This document shows, piece by piece, positions 1 to 12,880 of a stretch of 64,000 nt of DNA (its first letter is position 1; each line of letters opens with the position of its first letter). Position numbers and translations under genes: made by a program. The notes beneath the pieces are model-generated. The model was not told the origin of the DNA. It did not search any database and saw nothing but the letters and a program-made list of their open reading frames with translations. Source of the stretch: Tyto alba (lineage: Eukaryota > Chordata > Aves > Strigiformes > Tytonidae); NCBI RefSeq assembly GCF_018691265.1, contig NW_024881322.1, positions 5,890,001 to 5,954,000 of the forward strand, given 5' to 3'.

Positions 1-1729
1 TTTTGGTGATTCTGTTAGAACCGTGCTCTTTTGAACAAATTTTTCCATCATTGTACATCAAAACAGTAGTTCCTAGAAGCTGAATTTAGTCCAGAAAAGG
101 GATGAGTCAGAAAATAAAAAAGTGGGAACATTTTCCTGTAAGATATTTCATCCTGGGCATTGAGGAGTAACATTTAGAATGCCAAATTTAGAAGCACATA
201 GACCTTGTTTTCCCCCATTTTACCCATGGTTGGTCCAGCGTATTTTGATTATCGAGGGGTCATTCGGATAATACTTTAAAAGTTTGGCCAGTTTCATCAG
301 TCTTTGTGAGCCTACTGGCCCCACCTACTTGGTTTGGAAAGCACCAAAATCAGATCCTCAGGAGATCTCCAGTATGGCTTTATTTCTCAGGAGATCAAAA
401 CTCTCGTGGCTAGAAGGGTTTATCTACTGATGACTAAGGTATGGTTTCACCTTAGTGAAATATTTGAGCCAGAGTCTTGGCTATTCCAGTTCTTCCTGGA
501 TGCTGTTATCTGCAGCACCACTTAGTCTGGAATGTAAACCTGATGATGACCTTCTGCACGGCTATGCATTTCATTTATCTTACACCTGCACTCTCAAGTG
601 CCCGTGATTTTATGGCATGCTAGAGGAAAAATGACTCATAAGGGTCTTGGGTACCCAAATCCTTGTGTTCACTTGTATGTCAAAGCTGTTGAAACTGGAA
701 GGTTTCTCGTGTATTATATGTATCCATGTTCCATACATCCCACCACTTATAGCATAACAACAAGAGCAAGATGCGGTCCTAGAAACTGACAAAAATGCAA
801 ACCTCAAAGCTGCCAAATTAAGTAAATTTGTCAGAGAAGCAGTGAAAGCATCTGCAGGCTGAATCTCATGAATTTCATAAGGAAGAGAATTCCACCAAAT
901 TGGGGCCAGGCACATTCCAGATGGCACAGATGGTTTAGCAAGTGACAGATTGGAAACAGAACCCAAATTATGAGCAAGTACATAAACAGAAATCAAAATG
1001 TCTCCAATAGGTAGGAGTCAAAGTCTGAAGGGTCTTCAAAAACAATAATAACATGTTAATTTTAAGCCTCAAAAGGTAGCCAAGTGCAATGCCTGAATAA
1101 AGATGGAAGATGACAAGTTGTGAGAAGAGCACGCAACTTTTCAGTAGCTGCCAAGTTTGGAGTAGATTCTCAACAAAACAGAGAGGCAGAAAATGGCCCC
1201 CCAAATGCAGCTATAATCCAACCTGGAAACTGCAGATAAACAAGTCAAGATTCTGTTAACTGGCTCATTGCAAAACTGGTCTGAAAGCTGGATGGAAAAA
1301 AATGACATTGTGATGTCCTTTTTTAGTCAAAATTACATTGTATGATACTTGTACGAGAGCCAATTTATAGATGGGTGAAAAAGTGCAAATTGTAAAAACA
1401 GAAAGTACCCATGACCAAGTGAAGAAAATGTGTGAAACCAGTAGAGGCAATAAAAGAAGAATCAGAAGTAAGAATATTTCAGTATCAATAAGGGAAGGAA
1501 GGAAAACACAGCAAAACTAACCCTCAAAGCAGCATATGGGGAAAAGTGATAGAAATCTTAACTCAGAGTTAAACAAAGACTGATTCTTTTATACTCCAGT
1601 AATACAAGCCACCATATGTGCTATCTTTAAATTTAAGAAAGCAGAAAATTTTAATTACAAGAATAATAATACTAATTACATTGTGGGGGCAGTAGAAGAA
1701 CCTATGAGTGTGAAAATACTAATTATAGG

Positions 1730-1800
1730 TTTGTGTGTGTATATGTACATATGTGCTCACATATATATTTATACACACAGACACATGATATATATGCATA
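1730..1800. repeat. TG/TA/CA-type microsatellite region
   Basis: Alternating purine-pyrimidine stretch made of gtgtgtgtatatgtacatatg, then atatatattt and acacacagacaca. Imperfect dinucleotide repeat. Confidence 0.7.
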
Positions 1801-3888
1801 AAATTTTACAGCTGCAAGTGTCTCCTACCCCCTTTAAGCTATTGGTAATAAAGTTTCCAAGAAGCCATCCTTTTGGTGACGATGCTGTCATCCATTCCTG
1901 ATAAATCCCCAGATATTAAACACAGGCTATGGTCCTTATTCATGTGAGTGAATTGGTTTTGTGGTCCAGTGAAGGATTTCTATAGAGTCAGAGTGATGGG
2001 GACCATGCCATGAAGCTGGCATGCTCTCTCTTAATACCTCCTAGACTTTTCCTGGTGTTATGGGCAAGGAGTATTTTGCTGAGAAAAAGGTAGTAATAAT
2101 AAAAGCAGTGGTGGTTTGGTCTTTCAGACATGATTAGCTCTTCCATGCGGTCCTTTTGTAGACGGGCTGTGGACATACTCTCTCTTCCTGCTCTTTTTTA
2201 TGGAGCTTAATATGTTCCACCTCCTGGAGCCACCAACAGCCACATGCCATGAAGAGGCTGAAGCGCTTCAGTAGCTCTGCTGTGTCCCACCATGCACGCA
2301 TACATTCCCCTTCAGTTTTCAGGGTTGCAGAGCATCATTTAATATGATAGGTTTTGTTTGTGCTTTTATCTGGCCAAGTGCACTGAATGTGCATCCCTGG
2401 GAGCCAGGTCAAGCTCTGGATTTGTTCTGGAGAACATGGTTCAGAGGAACTATCTTACAGCAGAGATTGCTCTGTAGTACTTTGGCACAAAGTTGTATCG
2501 TTGCTCTTCTGTCACCGAGTGTCAGAAAACCTTTTTTTCAAAGGGACTGTGTATAGCCTATGAACAGACCACAACACGTCTACTTGAGAAGATTAAGTGG
2601 AAAAAAATAAGTGAATTTAAGTTGAGCAGTTTTGTCTGCTAGCCATGCACATCACCTCTTTTTTTTTGTCTTTTAATCTGGTCTATCTGCAATACCATCT
2701 CTGCACCGCCTCCCTGGTTTCCTATTTTCCTATCAGTCTCTGCCCTACTCCTTGCCCCACTGCCTTTCTGAATTTCTTTGATATTCAGATCAACTCAAAT
2801 ATGCTCTCAGATCAAGCAGCGGGAAAAAAAGCAGTAATTTCAGTCACAAAGGCCTATGCACATTATAAATCCCAGATAGGCGCTAGAGGTTTCTCTCCAT
2901 AACCGCCTGCCTCCCCTCCAAACATCACCAGCATGTTTTCAGGGTCTGATACTGATTTTTCCTGAATAAAAGAGAAAAATCCCATGTGGGGAACCCAGAG
3001 ACCCTGAAGCCTCTTGTCTTCTTTGTTGTGCAGCACGTGCCGATCGCGCGGGACGGAGGGGAGGGAGCATTGCCAGAGGGAAACGCGCACTTCGCTCCTT
3101 GGGTGTAGGCAGCAAGCCTGTAGCTTAATGAATTGGCATCTTTCATCTGAAGAGGGGCTCGTGCAACGTCCTTGCCCATCAGCGCCAGTGCTGTGTGACA
3201 GCTACGGTGCAGGAGACCCTATTAAAAATATGAGAAATATTAAAAATATGCAGCCTTCCTGCAAACACCACGGCCTCCTGTGCAACCATTTGTTTGACCC
3301 CAAAGGGTTGGCAGCGTCACGGGGGGGAAATCCATATTCCCACCTCACTCCCCTATCTCTTGACCTTGCTAAAGTCATGCTGTCCATCTTTGGGCCAGGC
3401 AGGGCTCACGCCACAAACCCCACTGCCTCCATGGGGCACGCGATGCAGATGCTGGGGGCACTGATAGCTGGTCTCCTGGGAGCACCTCATCATGGAGCAG
3501 GAGCTTGGTTTAGGGCTACCCCAGGGAGCAAGCAACTGATTGCTAATTAAACATGGTTTTAGGCTGTGGCCACTACTGGTTAGGAAAAAAAAATGTTTGC
3601 AATCTCCATGTCCCACCTTCTGTGGAGGTGGTGATGTTCTTTCACTAGAGGCTTGTGATGACATGCAGTGGGTTCTCACTAAGCAAGAAGAGGCAGATAC
3701 CAGGAAATTCCCCTGCAGTTCCTGGGACGACCATATATTTTTCTCCCATTGGAATTGCTGTTGACTTCAAAGGAAGCAGAGAGACAAACTGGGGTGCTGT
3801 GTGTACAAAAGGGTGTTTTTGCTGGCACCAGCTTTGTCAGAAACTAAAAGGAGTCTTCATACCAGGAGTGGATTATCTGACCTGTTGT

Positions 3889-3951
3889 TTTGGAGTTTTT
3901 TTGTTTGGTTGGGTTTTTTTTGTTTTGTTTTGGTTTGGTTTTTTTTTGTTA
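3889..3951. repeat. T/G-only low-complexity tract
   Basis: Interrupted TTTTG/TTTGG repeats on the + strand, almost free of A and C. Same class as 12287-12328 and 59178-59253, and the reverse complement of the class seen at 39774-39942. Confidence 0.7.
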
Positions 3952-6900
3952 TTCCCTCTGTTATGACTTAATTTTTTTAAGAAATTTTATTCTTTCCCTT
4001 TCCCAATTCCACTTCAGATGCTTGATCCTGCCTAATACTTTCTCTCTGACCTCACAGTCTGTTGCCATGGAAATTTGGCTTTGTAACTTCGTTGATGGAT
4101 TAGGGAGAAGACAAAAGATAGACTGGGTGGGAAATGAACCTTCATTTGCTAAAAGGGCAAGACTGTGGTTGTGGCTGTACTGCTATCAAACCTGAGGAAG
4201 CCACTGAAAGCAGAGTCCAGGCTCTGGATTTGCCACACCGTGCCTGGGGTTGGGCTCTGGCCAGGCTCATGTGTGACAGCACCGGGAGAGGGCTGTACCT
4301 GGCAGCCTGGTGCTGGAAGAGAGTTCAGTCTGTGTCTTCACCCACCACGGGTGGTCATGTCCTGGTGGATTGCAGATGGGCGACAGAACTTCATCAGGGT
4401 ACGGGCCCCTCCTGCGAGCCAGGGCTGCTTGGGCCCCAGTGGTGGATACAGCTGCCAACTCAATCCTTGATTTACCCAAGCGAAAGCACACAAGGCCCCC
4501 TGAAATACTTTTATTTCAGTAGAAGGTCTTAAAGAAATCCCACCGGAAAAGGCTCTCTGTTAGCAATGTGAGGCCAGATGTCCATTTAATGTTTTGGCTT
4601 ATTGCACCTAATGCTTGCTGTAGAAAATTGTGAAGGGTGTCCCTTGGCCTGCTTGCCCCCCAGGGGCCAACGCGATGATCTCAGTGGCATTCCAAGAGGG
4701 TGAGTGAGCAGTGCTGATGCCCCTGTGCAATGTGCTGCACAGGTGGCTGAGGGAGCGTGGATCCAGCCAGGCACAGAGTCTCAGCTCTTTGCTGGTCGGC
4801 CCCCGAGATCCCCGCAGCATCCAGGACGCTGTTTGACATTTGAGTAGAATCTGACGACTTGCAGCACGTGCCCAAAGCACCGTATTGGTGTCACTTTGCT
4901 GGATGTGGGCCAAGCATCCAAAGGGCAGTGAGTTGGTTAACATGATAATCACGTTGCATCCAAGTCTCTCCATATGACAGAGCTTTCCGTTCCTGTTCGT
5001 GATGCTGCCATGTTTTTCTCTGAGGGCAAATGTGATTTAAGCAAAGTGGCAGAAGGGAAAGAGACTAGTCAGCATTCATCAGGAAAAAAAAATATCTGTG
5101 GTGAAAAACAGTGATACTAGTGATGATAAACATCAGCAGTGACTACTGCCACTGCGGGATCCAGTCTGCTGGGTCTAAGAAAACTCTGAGGACTGAGAAC
5201 CCCAATGAGCAGCAAGAGTGCTGGAAAATGAATAACCCAATGAGCATCAAGAAGCCTTGGAGTGGCAGGGACTTCCATGTTCGAGTCAGTAGAAAGGAGG
5301 GGAAACTGCCATATCACCAAGAGATGGTGCCTATTCTCAGAGCGAAGATGAGAGCTGCAGCAGCTGGAGAAAGCACAGCTGGCTGCTGGCTGCATTTAAC
5401 AGCTGGCTTAGCATCCAGTTTACTGAAGGGCAGAGCGGTCCTCACACTGTGGGAGTTATTTGAGTTCCCAGCATGGTTTCGTCCTCTTGTCAAGGATCAG
5501 AGCAGTGCGGGGCCACTGCCGTTCTGTGGGGGCAGAGTAGGGCCCAGGTGCTTGTACAAACCAAAGGTTTTCTCTAAAGCCACATTAGACTGATGGAAGT
5601 CCTTCCACTGATGGTGGTGGCCTCGGGATCAGACCCTGAATCTTTTCATCTTGCCTGGAACGAATCTGAATCTTTTTTAACATGCGGCCACCCATATTAT
5701 CCTAAGAATTTGCCAGTATTACCAGCCCTGAAATGACCTCTGCTTTCCTCCTGCCTGGCGGTTTCCTTCCCCAGGATAACCTCATCACGGAGGTGTCACC
5801 GAGGTCCTTCTCCTCTGTGTTTCCTGCAGGCATGGAGAGACTGCTCTGCAGGAGGCTCCAGTCGCACTTGCTTCTGCTGGGCTTGCACAGGCTGAATTTG
5901 GTGGTGTTGCTCTGAGCTCCCTGGGCCAAGGGATCTTGGTTGCTACGTGCCGGTACTGGGCTTAGGCTCATGAAAATTTGCTCCTGGCAGCTTCTTCTGT
6001 TTTCTTGGTCACAGCTTGGCCTCATGAACAAGGCAAGCAGAGCATAGGGAAGGAAGAGGGCCACGGTACACTCGCCCCATCCAACTTCTTCTTTATTGAA
6101 CGGATGGCATTAACCAGCAATTCTTTGCTATTGAATCAGATGTATTATAATGGAGAATGTTGTAACATCGCTCATGCAATACACTCCTCAAGCCATACGT
6201 TTCCCATCGTCAGTTTGAAATAAAAAACTGATTGATATGATCAGTATTTGACTGGCAAAGCTGTAATATCATCAGCTGAACAAGAAGCACTTTCAGCTCA
6301 GTGGCAGAGTCCTTTCTTAATGTAGCTATACAAGACTTCAAAAATATTTGCAATAGATTTATTTCCAGTTGGATCTAAATCCTCCAGCAAACTCTAGATT
6401 TACTACCTGTATCATGTGTAAAATACCTTCTTTATACCTCACATCAGCTTCCTTTCAAACCAGACAGTACTTAGAGTTTATAGCATACTACATTACAGTC
6501 ATTTACCATCATACATATTGTGTTCTTCCATGGCTTTAAATGTTAAAGGACACCTTTCTGCCCTATTTGAAAGGAGGGGGAGAGCAAAAAACCCATGTAT
6601 TAGCAAAATTGCTGTCATTTATTTCATCACATCAAGGCAAGTATGGTTGAAATAACCAATCCATTATAAGAGAGGTAATACATCATTCATTATTTGCTGC
6701 TTGCTATGGCAAGCCACTGGCTCAGCACATACAGACTTATGAATTTGGTACGTGGAAACCTATAATGAATGTGCAGTTGTGATGAGCAAAATTAATGCTA
6801 ATATTTACTGCTCTACAGTGACTGCTATGTATCAACTGTTTCCCCCTCCCTTCCTATTTGCCCCCCTCTGTACATGCAGGCAAATGTTCCATCTATTTAA

Positions 6901-7210
6901 TTTCCATCTCAGCTATCACTCAGTAGCAAGCTAGTCAGCTGGGGCTCCTACCCTTTAGCAGAACAGAAATAGAACAGAAACCTGAGGGAGGTTGGTTTGC
7001 CATGCCACTGTGCCCTCGTGTCTTTGGCTGCTGTCGTGCCTGTGTGTGAGGGCAGCTGCAGAAAGATGCTGGCTGTGTACTCTCTCTCCACCAAATATTT
7101 TAATCAAAATGGATTGAATTAACTGGAGGATGTCTGGCTGTGCAAAGCAACAGTGAAATTTGGCACCGAACGGTTTGAACTATTGTAACAACATAATGTC
7201 TTATACTGGT

Positions 7211-7316
7211 GTGTATATATATATATATTATACTGTTTATGTTTATTTCTATATCTAGATAGATAGATATAAAACAGTATACGTAGTAGGTTGGTAGGCA
7301 GGTAGATAGACAGACC
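7211..7316. repeat. (TA)n and (GATA)n/(GGTA)n microsatellites
   Basis: A (TA)n run at 7213-7229, an AGAT repeat at about 7254-7270 and an imperfect GGTA/GATA run at about 7286-7312. Confidence 0.75.
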
Positions 7317-8837
7317 CATAGATATGATACTATATCCATAAAAAGCCAGCTGGTTGCAGCATTCTGTAGTAAGTCCCTTTATTTGAGACTCTGCCCCATT
7401 CATTGCAGTGTCAGAGTGGGGCACAGGCGGGCTGGATCAGCTGTGCCCTGCCCCACTTTGGGCAGGAGGAGGCCAGAACACCATGGGGACGCAACAGACC
7501 CTGGATGTCCCCTCCCAGGAGTTGCTGACAGTCCTTTTGCAGCTTCACAAGAAGGCTCCTTTGGCAACTCCTGGGCCCACAGGGCAGCATGGCTGATGCC
7601 AAGGCTTGGGTGACTTTCCTTGTGTGTCCTCATGTTCCTTTGCATGCAGCCTCTGAGGTTCCTTTCGAAGAAAACCAGAAATGTCCATGTGATGTCCAAG
7701 CTTAGCTCTTCACACTCACTTATCAACTCAACAGGCCACGCTTGAGGTTTGGTATTTATAATTTCTGGACTCATTTACATGTTCAGGAAGCGAATCCATA
7801 AAACAAATTAACCTGGAGCGATTCATCAGTACTCCCTATGTATGCTGCAGACATAATTTCTGTATTCTTACTTCTGCTGTATGGACAGCAAGAGCACATT
7901 CCAGGACCGCTGAGTCCAGGCCAGGACATGCTACTCCATGTGCACATGCCAGGCTGAGCCTACACTAAATCACCTGCCCATTGGAAAGGGTCACCCGCCC
8001 GCTAAGTGTAACTCATTTCCTATGAAGTACAACTGAATCCTGCATATCCCTGCTGCGATATATCACACAAACACGACGGCTGCCTGTCTCTTCTGCTCCT
8101 CCCTGAAATCTATCTGATCTTATTTCCCAATTTAAAAAAATCTTATTTTTTCCATAAAAGAAAAAAAAAAAAAATACCTTTCTCATCCCCTTTCCTCCAA
8201 ATCCCTGGGAGAGATTGTAAGATTGTATCTGCTTTTTTTTTTTAAGTTGTTGCTACTATTGCGTTGGAATGTTTTTCTAATCAGATCGCCCTGTTTTCCT
8301 GAATGCTGAGTTGCGGATGCTTTATAAATACCATTATTCTATTTTTTTAAAATAGGAATGCTGTATGTTCACTGAAAGTCTGAGTGGTAAACCTCCTTTT
8401 AATTGGTCTCTCCACCACTCAGCATTCTCACGTCAGCCACTGTAGCTAAATGGGAGTTGCATGCATGCACCTTGGGAAGCAAAGCCCCATAAAAATGCAT
8501 ACCCTGTAACCCATTTCTAAAGAGGAACAGTTTCACTATTCATTTCTCAAAACATCCAGAAGATAATGGGTTCCAAATCTGCTCTCAGCTCTCCTTCGGT
8601 AACCCCTCTAACTTCAGTGCATTGCAGGTGCCTCATGAAAAGACAGATCCCGCTTGGGTTTTGTCCCGATCCTCATCGGAGCACCAGGGCAAGGCTGAAC
8701 CTGACAGTAAATCCTGATGGCACAGGAGGACTATGGAAGCTTTTTGGCACAGAAGCATGAAGGAGAAATGGCTGAGCAGACACCTGGGTCCTTGAGAAAC
8801 TGCTGTCTTCTGCCTACAGAACTTGCCCTTGATCACC

Positions 8838-8861
8838 AAAAAAAAAAAAAAAAAAAAAAAA
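8838..8861. repeat. A24 tract
   Basis: Uninterrupted run of 24 A. No recognisable retrocopy body precedes it. Confidence 0.85.
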
Positions 8862-10669
8862 GTGTGTCAGCATCTTGGCATCTCCTCTTTCTGGTGTTCT
8901 AGATATGGGCACTTCTGTACCAGTATTTCTATATTTGCCAGAAGAGCTTGATCAGGAAGAGAACAAGAAATTCATGGCTTACTAGAGCAGTGAGTGGTTG
9001 CAGCTTTTGACAGCGTGACAACTGAGTAATAACATGTTTTCACATGGTGGCCCCACGTGATGTCCTCGGTGGCTGCGTGCTGTACTAGAGGTTCTCTGTC
9101 CCAGGGAATGACATGTAAAATGGGGCAGTTATACGGTGTTTCATAACCACTGCCTTTAGGTAAGGATGTGCATGCAGTTAGGCTGGTCAGAAGGTTTTCA
9201 AGTGCAAATAATTTTTAGCAAAAAAAGGGACATCTAGAATTAAAACACCTTTTCTTGCCAGTCTGTGTATCTTACATGCAACAAAACAAGTTGGTTTTTA
9301 AGCACCAAACTCAAATTCCTCCTTGAACCCTCCATTATGAGCATTTGGAGTTGGAGCTTTTGCTTGCAGTGGCTCAAATTTTTAAAAAACTACTTTGCCC
9401 TTATAGAAGCTGCAGAAGACAAGCACGGGTGCAGGTGTTCACTGGAGAAGGGATGGACGGACGACTACAGTGTCCCTGCAATGCCTAACACAGTGGGGGC
9501 CTCTTACCCGGTCGACGTGTCTCGATGTGAAAGCCGTAAATACGTGGGATGATGATAAAAGCCCTGGGCAGGCTCTGCGAGCAGCAGTGTGAGCTCTCCT
9601 TGTGCAGCTCTGGCTGCGGTCTGGGCTGCGAGGCTGAACGTGAAAGACGGGGCTGCCAGAGCAGGCGCTGAGCAAGGACCTGGGTGAAGTCTTGCAGACG
9701 TTCCCGACAGTCATTGTGGCAGGGTTCCCGTCTGCCAGACATAAGAAACAGATTAAAATTACCCTAAACAGCTTATGATTATCTGATGTTAAGAGCAAAA
9801 ATGTCTCTTCTAGGAAATAAGAAAGCCACGGTCCCGCTCAGGAGCATGTAGGCTCTTACAAAGCTAATTTATGATGGAGGCGTGGGAATTTCTAATTACT
9901 CTTGTAGAAACAAACCGCTGTTTGGTGTTCAATTCGGTTTCCGTTTCCAGGCTTACCCTCGTTTTCTACTTGTTCCTAATTTTCTCAAGAAAGTTCCACG
10001 GGGGGTGGCAATGTACTTTTCAGACTTGGCCTCAGCCTAAAGGTGAATATTTCGTGAACTCTCAGCAAAATCAGTCTGGCAGTTTTTATGATATGTGGGC
10101 GTGAAGAGAAACCAGCTATTCCTATTTGTTCAGGTCGCAGCTTCTCTGCCCTCATAACTCAGGAACAGCTGACGCTAGGAAATTTGAACTCAGCTTGTTT
10201 TATAGATCTCGGTGATGAAGGAGAAAACAGTTCATGTCTGAAGAAAATCAATTCAATATTTCTAGACTTGGGAGCAATTAGAGTCAAAGGCCAAATTTTG
10301 CTCTGAAATACAGCAGTGCAGCCCCACTGAAATGCCAGTCTGAGGGCAGAACTTGTCTTGGCACATTTTGTACATATTCATGAAGAAATTTGGTTTTCCT
10401 AGAATGTTAAGCAGGGGTCAAAAGGAGGAATGTCAGATTTATTCTGCACGAAAGGCCCAGTTCCAGCTCTGATGCCAATCCATGGGCTGAAATATAAATA
10501 ATGTGCATTCAGCGTGGAGTAAGTATCTCAGCCATGTCAATGGGAGGTTTGTACCATGATCAGAAATAGGATTTGGCTGTGTATAGCAATCAACCTTTGC
10601 AGATAATGTTATTTATTCTGGACATGTTTCTTGTATCTATTATTTCTCAGTAAGAAAATATGCATAATC

Positions 10670-10785
10670 TGCCATTTTCCATTCCTGTTCTTCTCTGTTC
10701 CTTTTTTTCCTTCCTCTGTCTTTCTCCCTACTCCTTGTCTTAGGGCTTCTCCTTTGTCCTTCCTTCTTCCTTTCCTTCCTTACAG
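10670..10785. repeat. Pyrimidine-rich low-complexity stretch
   Basis: Long C/T-biased segment (ttccttcctctgtctttctccc, then ccttccttcttcctttcc). Purine/pyrimidine-asymmetric DNA with no coding signal. Confidence 0.6.
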
Positions 10786-12837
10786 CTATGCTCTAAGCCT
10801 GCTATCTGCAGGAGTCTCTCTAATATCTTCCCCATTCCAGGGAGTGAGCGTTCTAGGGAGATGCTATTTAAGTGTCAGTTTTGGACTTCAACTTGACGTG
10901 TTGGTGACAGTAGAGAGAGACAAACTTTCATTTTTTAGAAACCCAGAACACAAGTATAGATTACATCTCATCAAAATATTGTGGGATTGGTCTTGTAAAT
11001 CTATTGAGTGGGTTTGAGCCAGCCTTTGACTTGGGCTTTTCATTGGATGAATTTTGTTGTTTCTGTCAAGCTGAATCTTTGCATGAAATTCCATATAAAT
11101 TCCACATAAAATTCCACCAAATCTGCCCCTTCATCTTCAGATAAGCTGCTTGACCCCAGAGAAATCACTGTAAGCTGTAAATGGTTAAAGGGAACAGACA
11201 CATTAAAACCCCTTAAACCCATAGCATATTTACAGAAAGTGGATTTTTCCAGCCCCTGCCTGTTATTGGATTGTCACGTACTTATCAGGCAAACTGCAGA
11301 TGAACAGCAGTTATGAAATCAAAGCTTACTACTCCTAAACCATCACAAGAAGCCTCCCCAAATGGCCCAACCATCCCCTGACATCTCTGGACACAGTCCT
11401 CTGCTTGGTCCGACAGCCGTGTGCCTCCAGGTCCAGCCGAGGTCGATGTGTCAGCCAGGGCTCTCATCCACTCAGTTCAAGGTGATTTTACCTCTTGTGA
11501 ATTGGAGTCGGAGCACTCAATGCCTGAGCTGAGCTTCAGTTGTCGTGACATATATTTAGAGTTAAGCAAATGCGATTATAGCTTCGCTTTGCGTGAGCAG
11601 ACATCCTTTTAAATGGATTTTATCTTAAGCTGTATGCCATGCATACGTGGTAGGAGATTTTGCCATATGTCGAGATGATGCCTCCATACGAGATGATTTC
11701 ACCTAGGGTCTGTAACAGAGACTAACAAGGAGCCTTGCAAGTCTGGATTTCTATCTCCTGTCCCAGTGGAGACCACGCTGTGTGGACACTTCAGACCACC
11801 TCAGCATGCTCCATCTGATCCATGGTACTGTCTTTCTTGGGCAGCTTGTGTCAGTAGTTTTCTCCAACTTCCAACATATAAAAGACTTGATGTGTTTACT
11901 GGAAGAGGAGCCTAGACCTAAACTACAAAAGATTGCATTTTTTTCTACTCTGTTTATCAATAAAAAGATGAACAACAAATAAACATGAACTATATAAGTA
12001 TATGCTAATTGGAGATAACACTGATATGCCGACTTATTGCCCCACAACTGCTGCCATAGCATGCCTATGCCTGTGGGTGCACAGAAGGGACAGCTTGTCA
12101 ATCCAGAGATTTCATCTTTGGACAAGAACACTCTTCAGCATAATCATACACACATCACAGAAAGACATGTAAATATACATCACCAAGTGTCTGCTAGGAG
12201 TGGATTTGCATAACTTCTATCAGCAACTCTTACTCTGTGAAGGGTAGGCTTGATCATATTCATGCCTGTGAATGAATGAATTGGGTTTGTTTTGTTTGTT
12301 TGTTTTTTGTTTTTGTTTTTTTTTTAACAGAGATTACAATTGGTTATTTTGTCCTATCATCTAAAAATATTACTCCATTTCTCCCTTCCCCTTCTGTCCT
12401 CCCTTTCCTCCTCTCCCTTGCAATCAGCATGTTTGTTTAAGGCTAGCAGCTCAACAGCGCCGTCTCAGTAGCACGGTGTAGGGAGAAGCACACATTGGCA
12501 TGATCCTGTCAAGGAACTGTGCCACCATGATGAGGCTGGAGCTTTGGAGGGGTTGCTCTGCACTGCTGGCTTTAAGTGTGTTGTGAAAAGCAGAGTGTGC
12601 TTGGCCATGCAGCTTTCCAGGTGCAGAGCCAGCCTCAGGAGCGCTCCGAGTTGGCAGTGCTTTTTGGGTTTCAGTAGGGACGGACAAATCACATGAGCTG
12701 AGGGTCTGGCCTGTTGCTCTCAGGTGCCTACAGGATGGTCAAGTGTGCGTGTAGCCTGGGCCAGGAATTGAAAACAAAGGGCTAGGTGGGACCTGCTCAC
12801 CTCACAAATCCTGCTGCAGGAAAAGCCAAATGAACCT

Positions 12838-12880
12838 CATCCATCCATCCATCCATCCACCCATCCATCCATCCATCCAT
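12838..12880. repeat. (CATC)n microsatellite
   Basis: About ten to eleven CATC units with one CACC interruption near the middle. Confidence 0.9.

Noticed and set aside
2251..2300. ATG AAG AGG as a possible TMEM108 MKR start
   Set aside because: The following codons (LKRFSSSAVSHH) do not match the expected signal-peptide start, and no donor occurs at the right phase after about 13 codons.
3014..3550. 178-codon open frame on +
   Set aside because: Composition and content show no recognisable family and no flanking splice or promoter signals. It overlaps other frames of similar length and fits chance in GC-richer DNA.
5111..5593. 160-codon open frame on +
   Set aside because: No domain, no similarity I recognise, and an ordinary length for chance open frames in 64 kb.
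8838..8861. A24 tract as the tail of a processed pseudogene or SINE
   Set aside because: No recognisable coding remnant, pol III promoter boxes or flanking direct repeats were visible by eye upstream of it.
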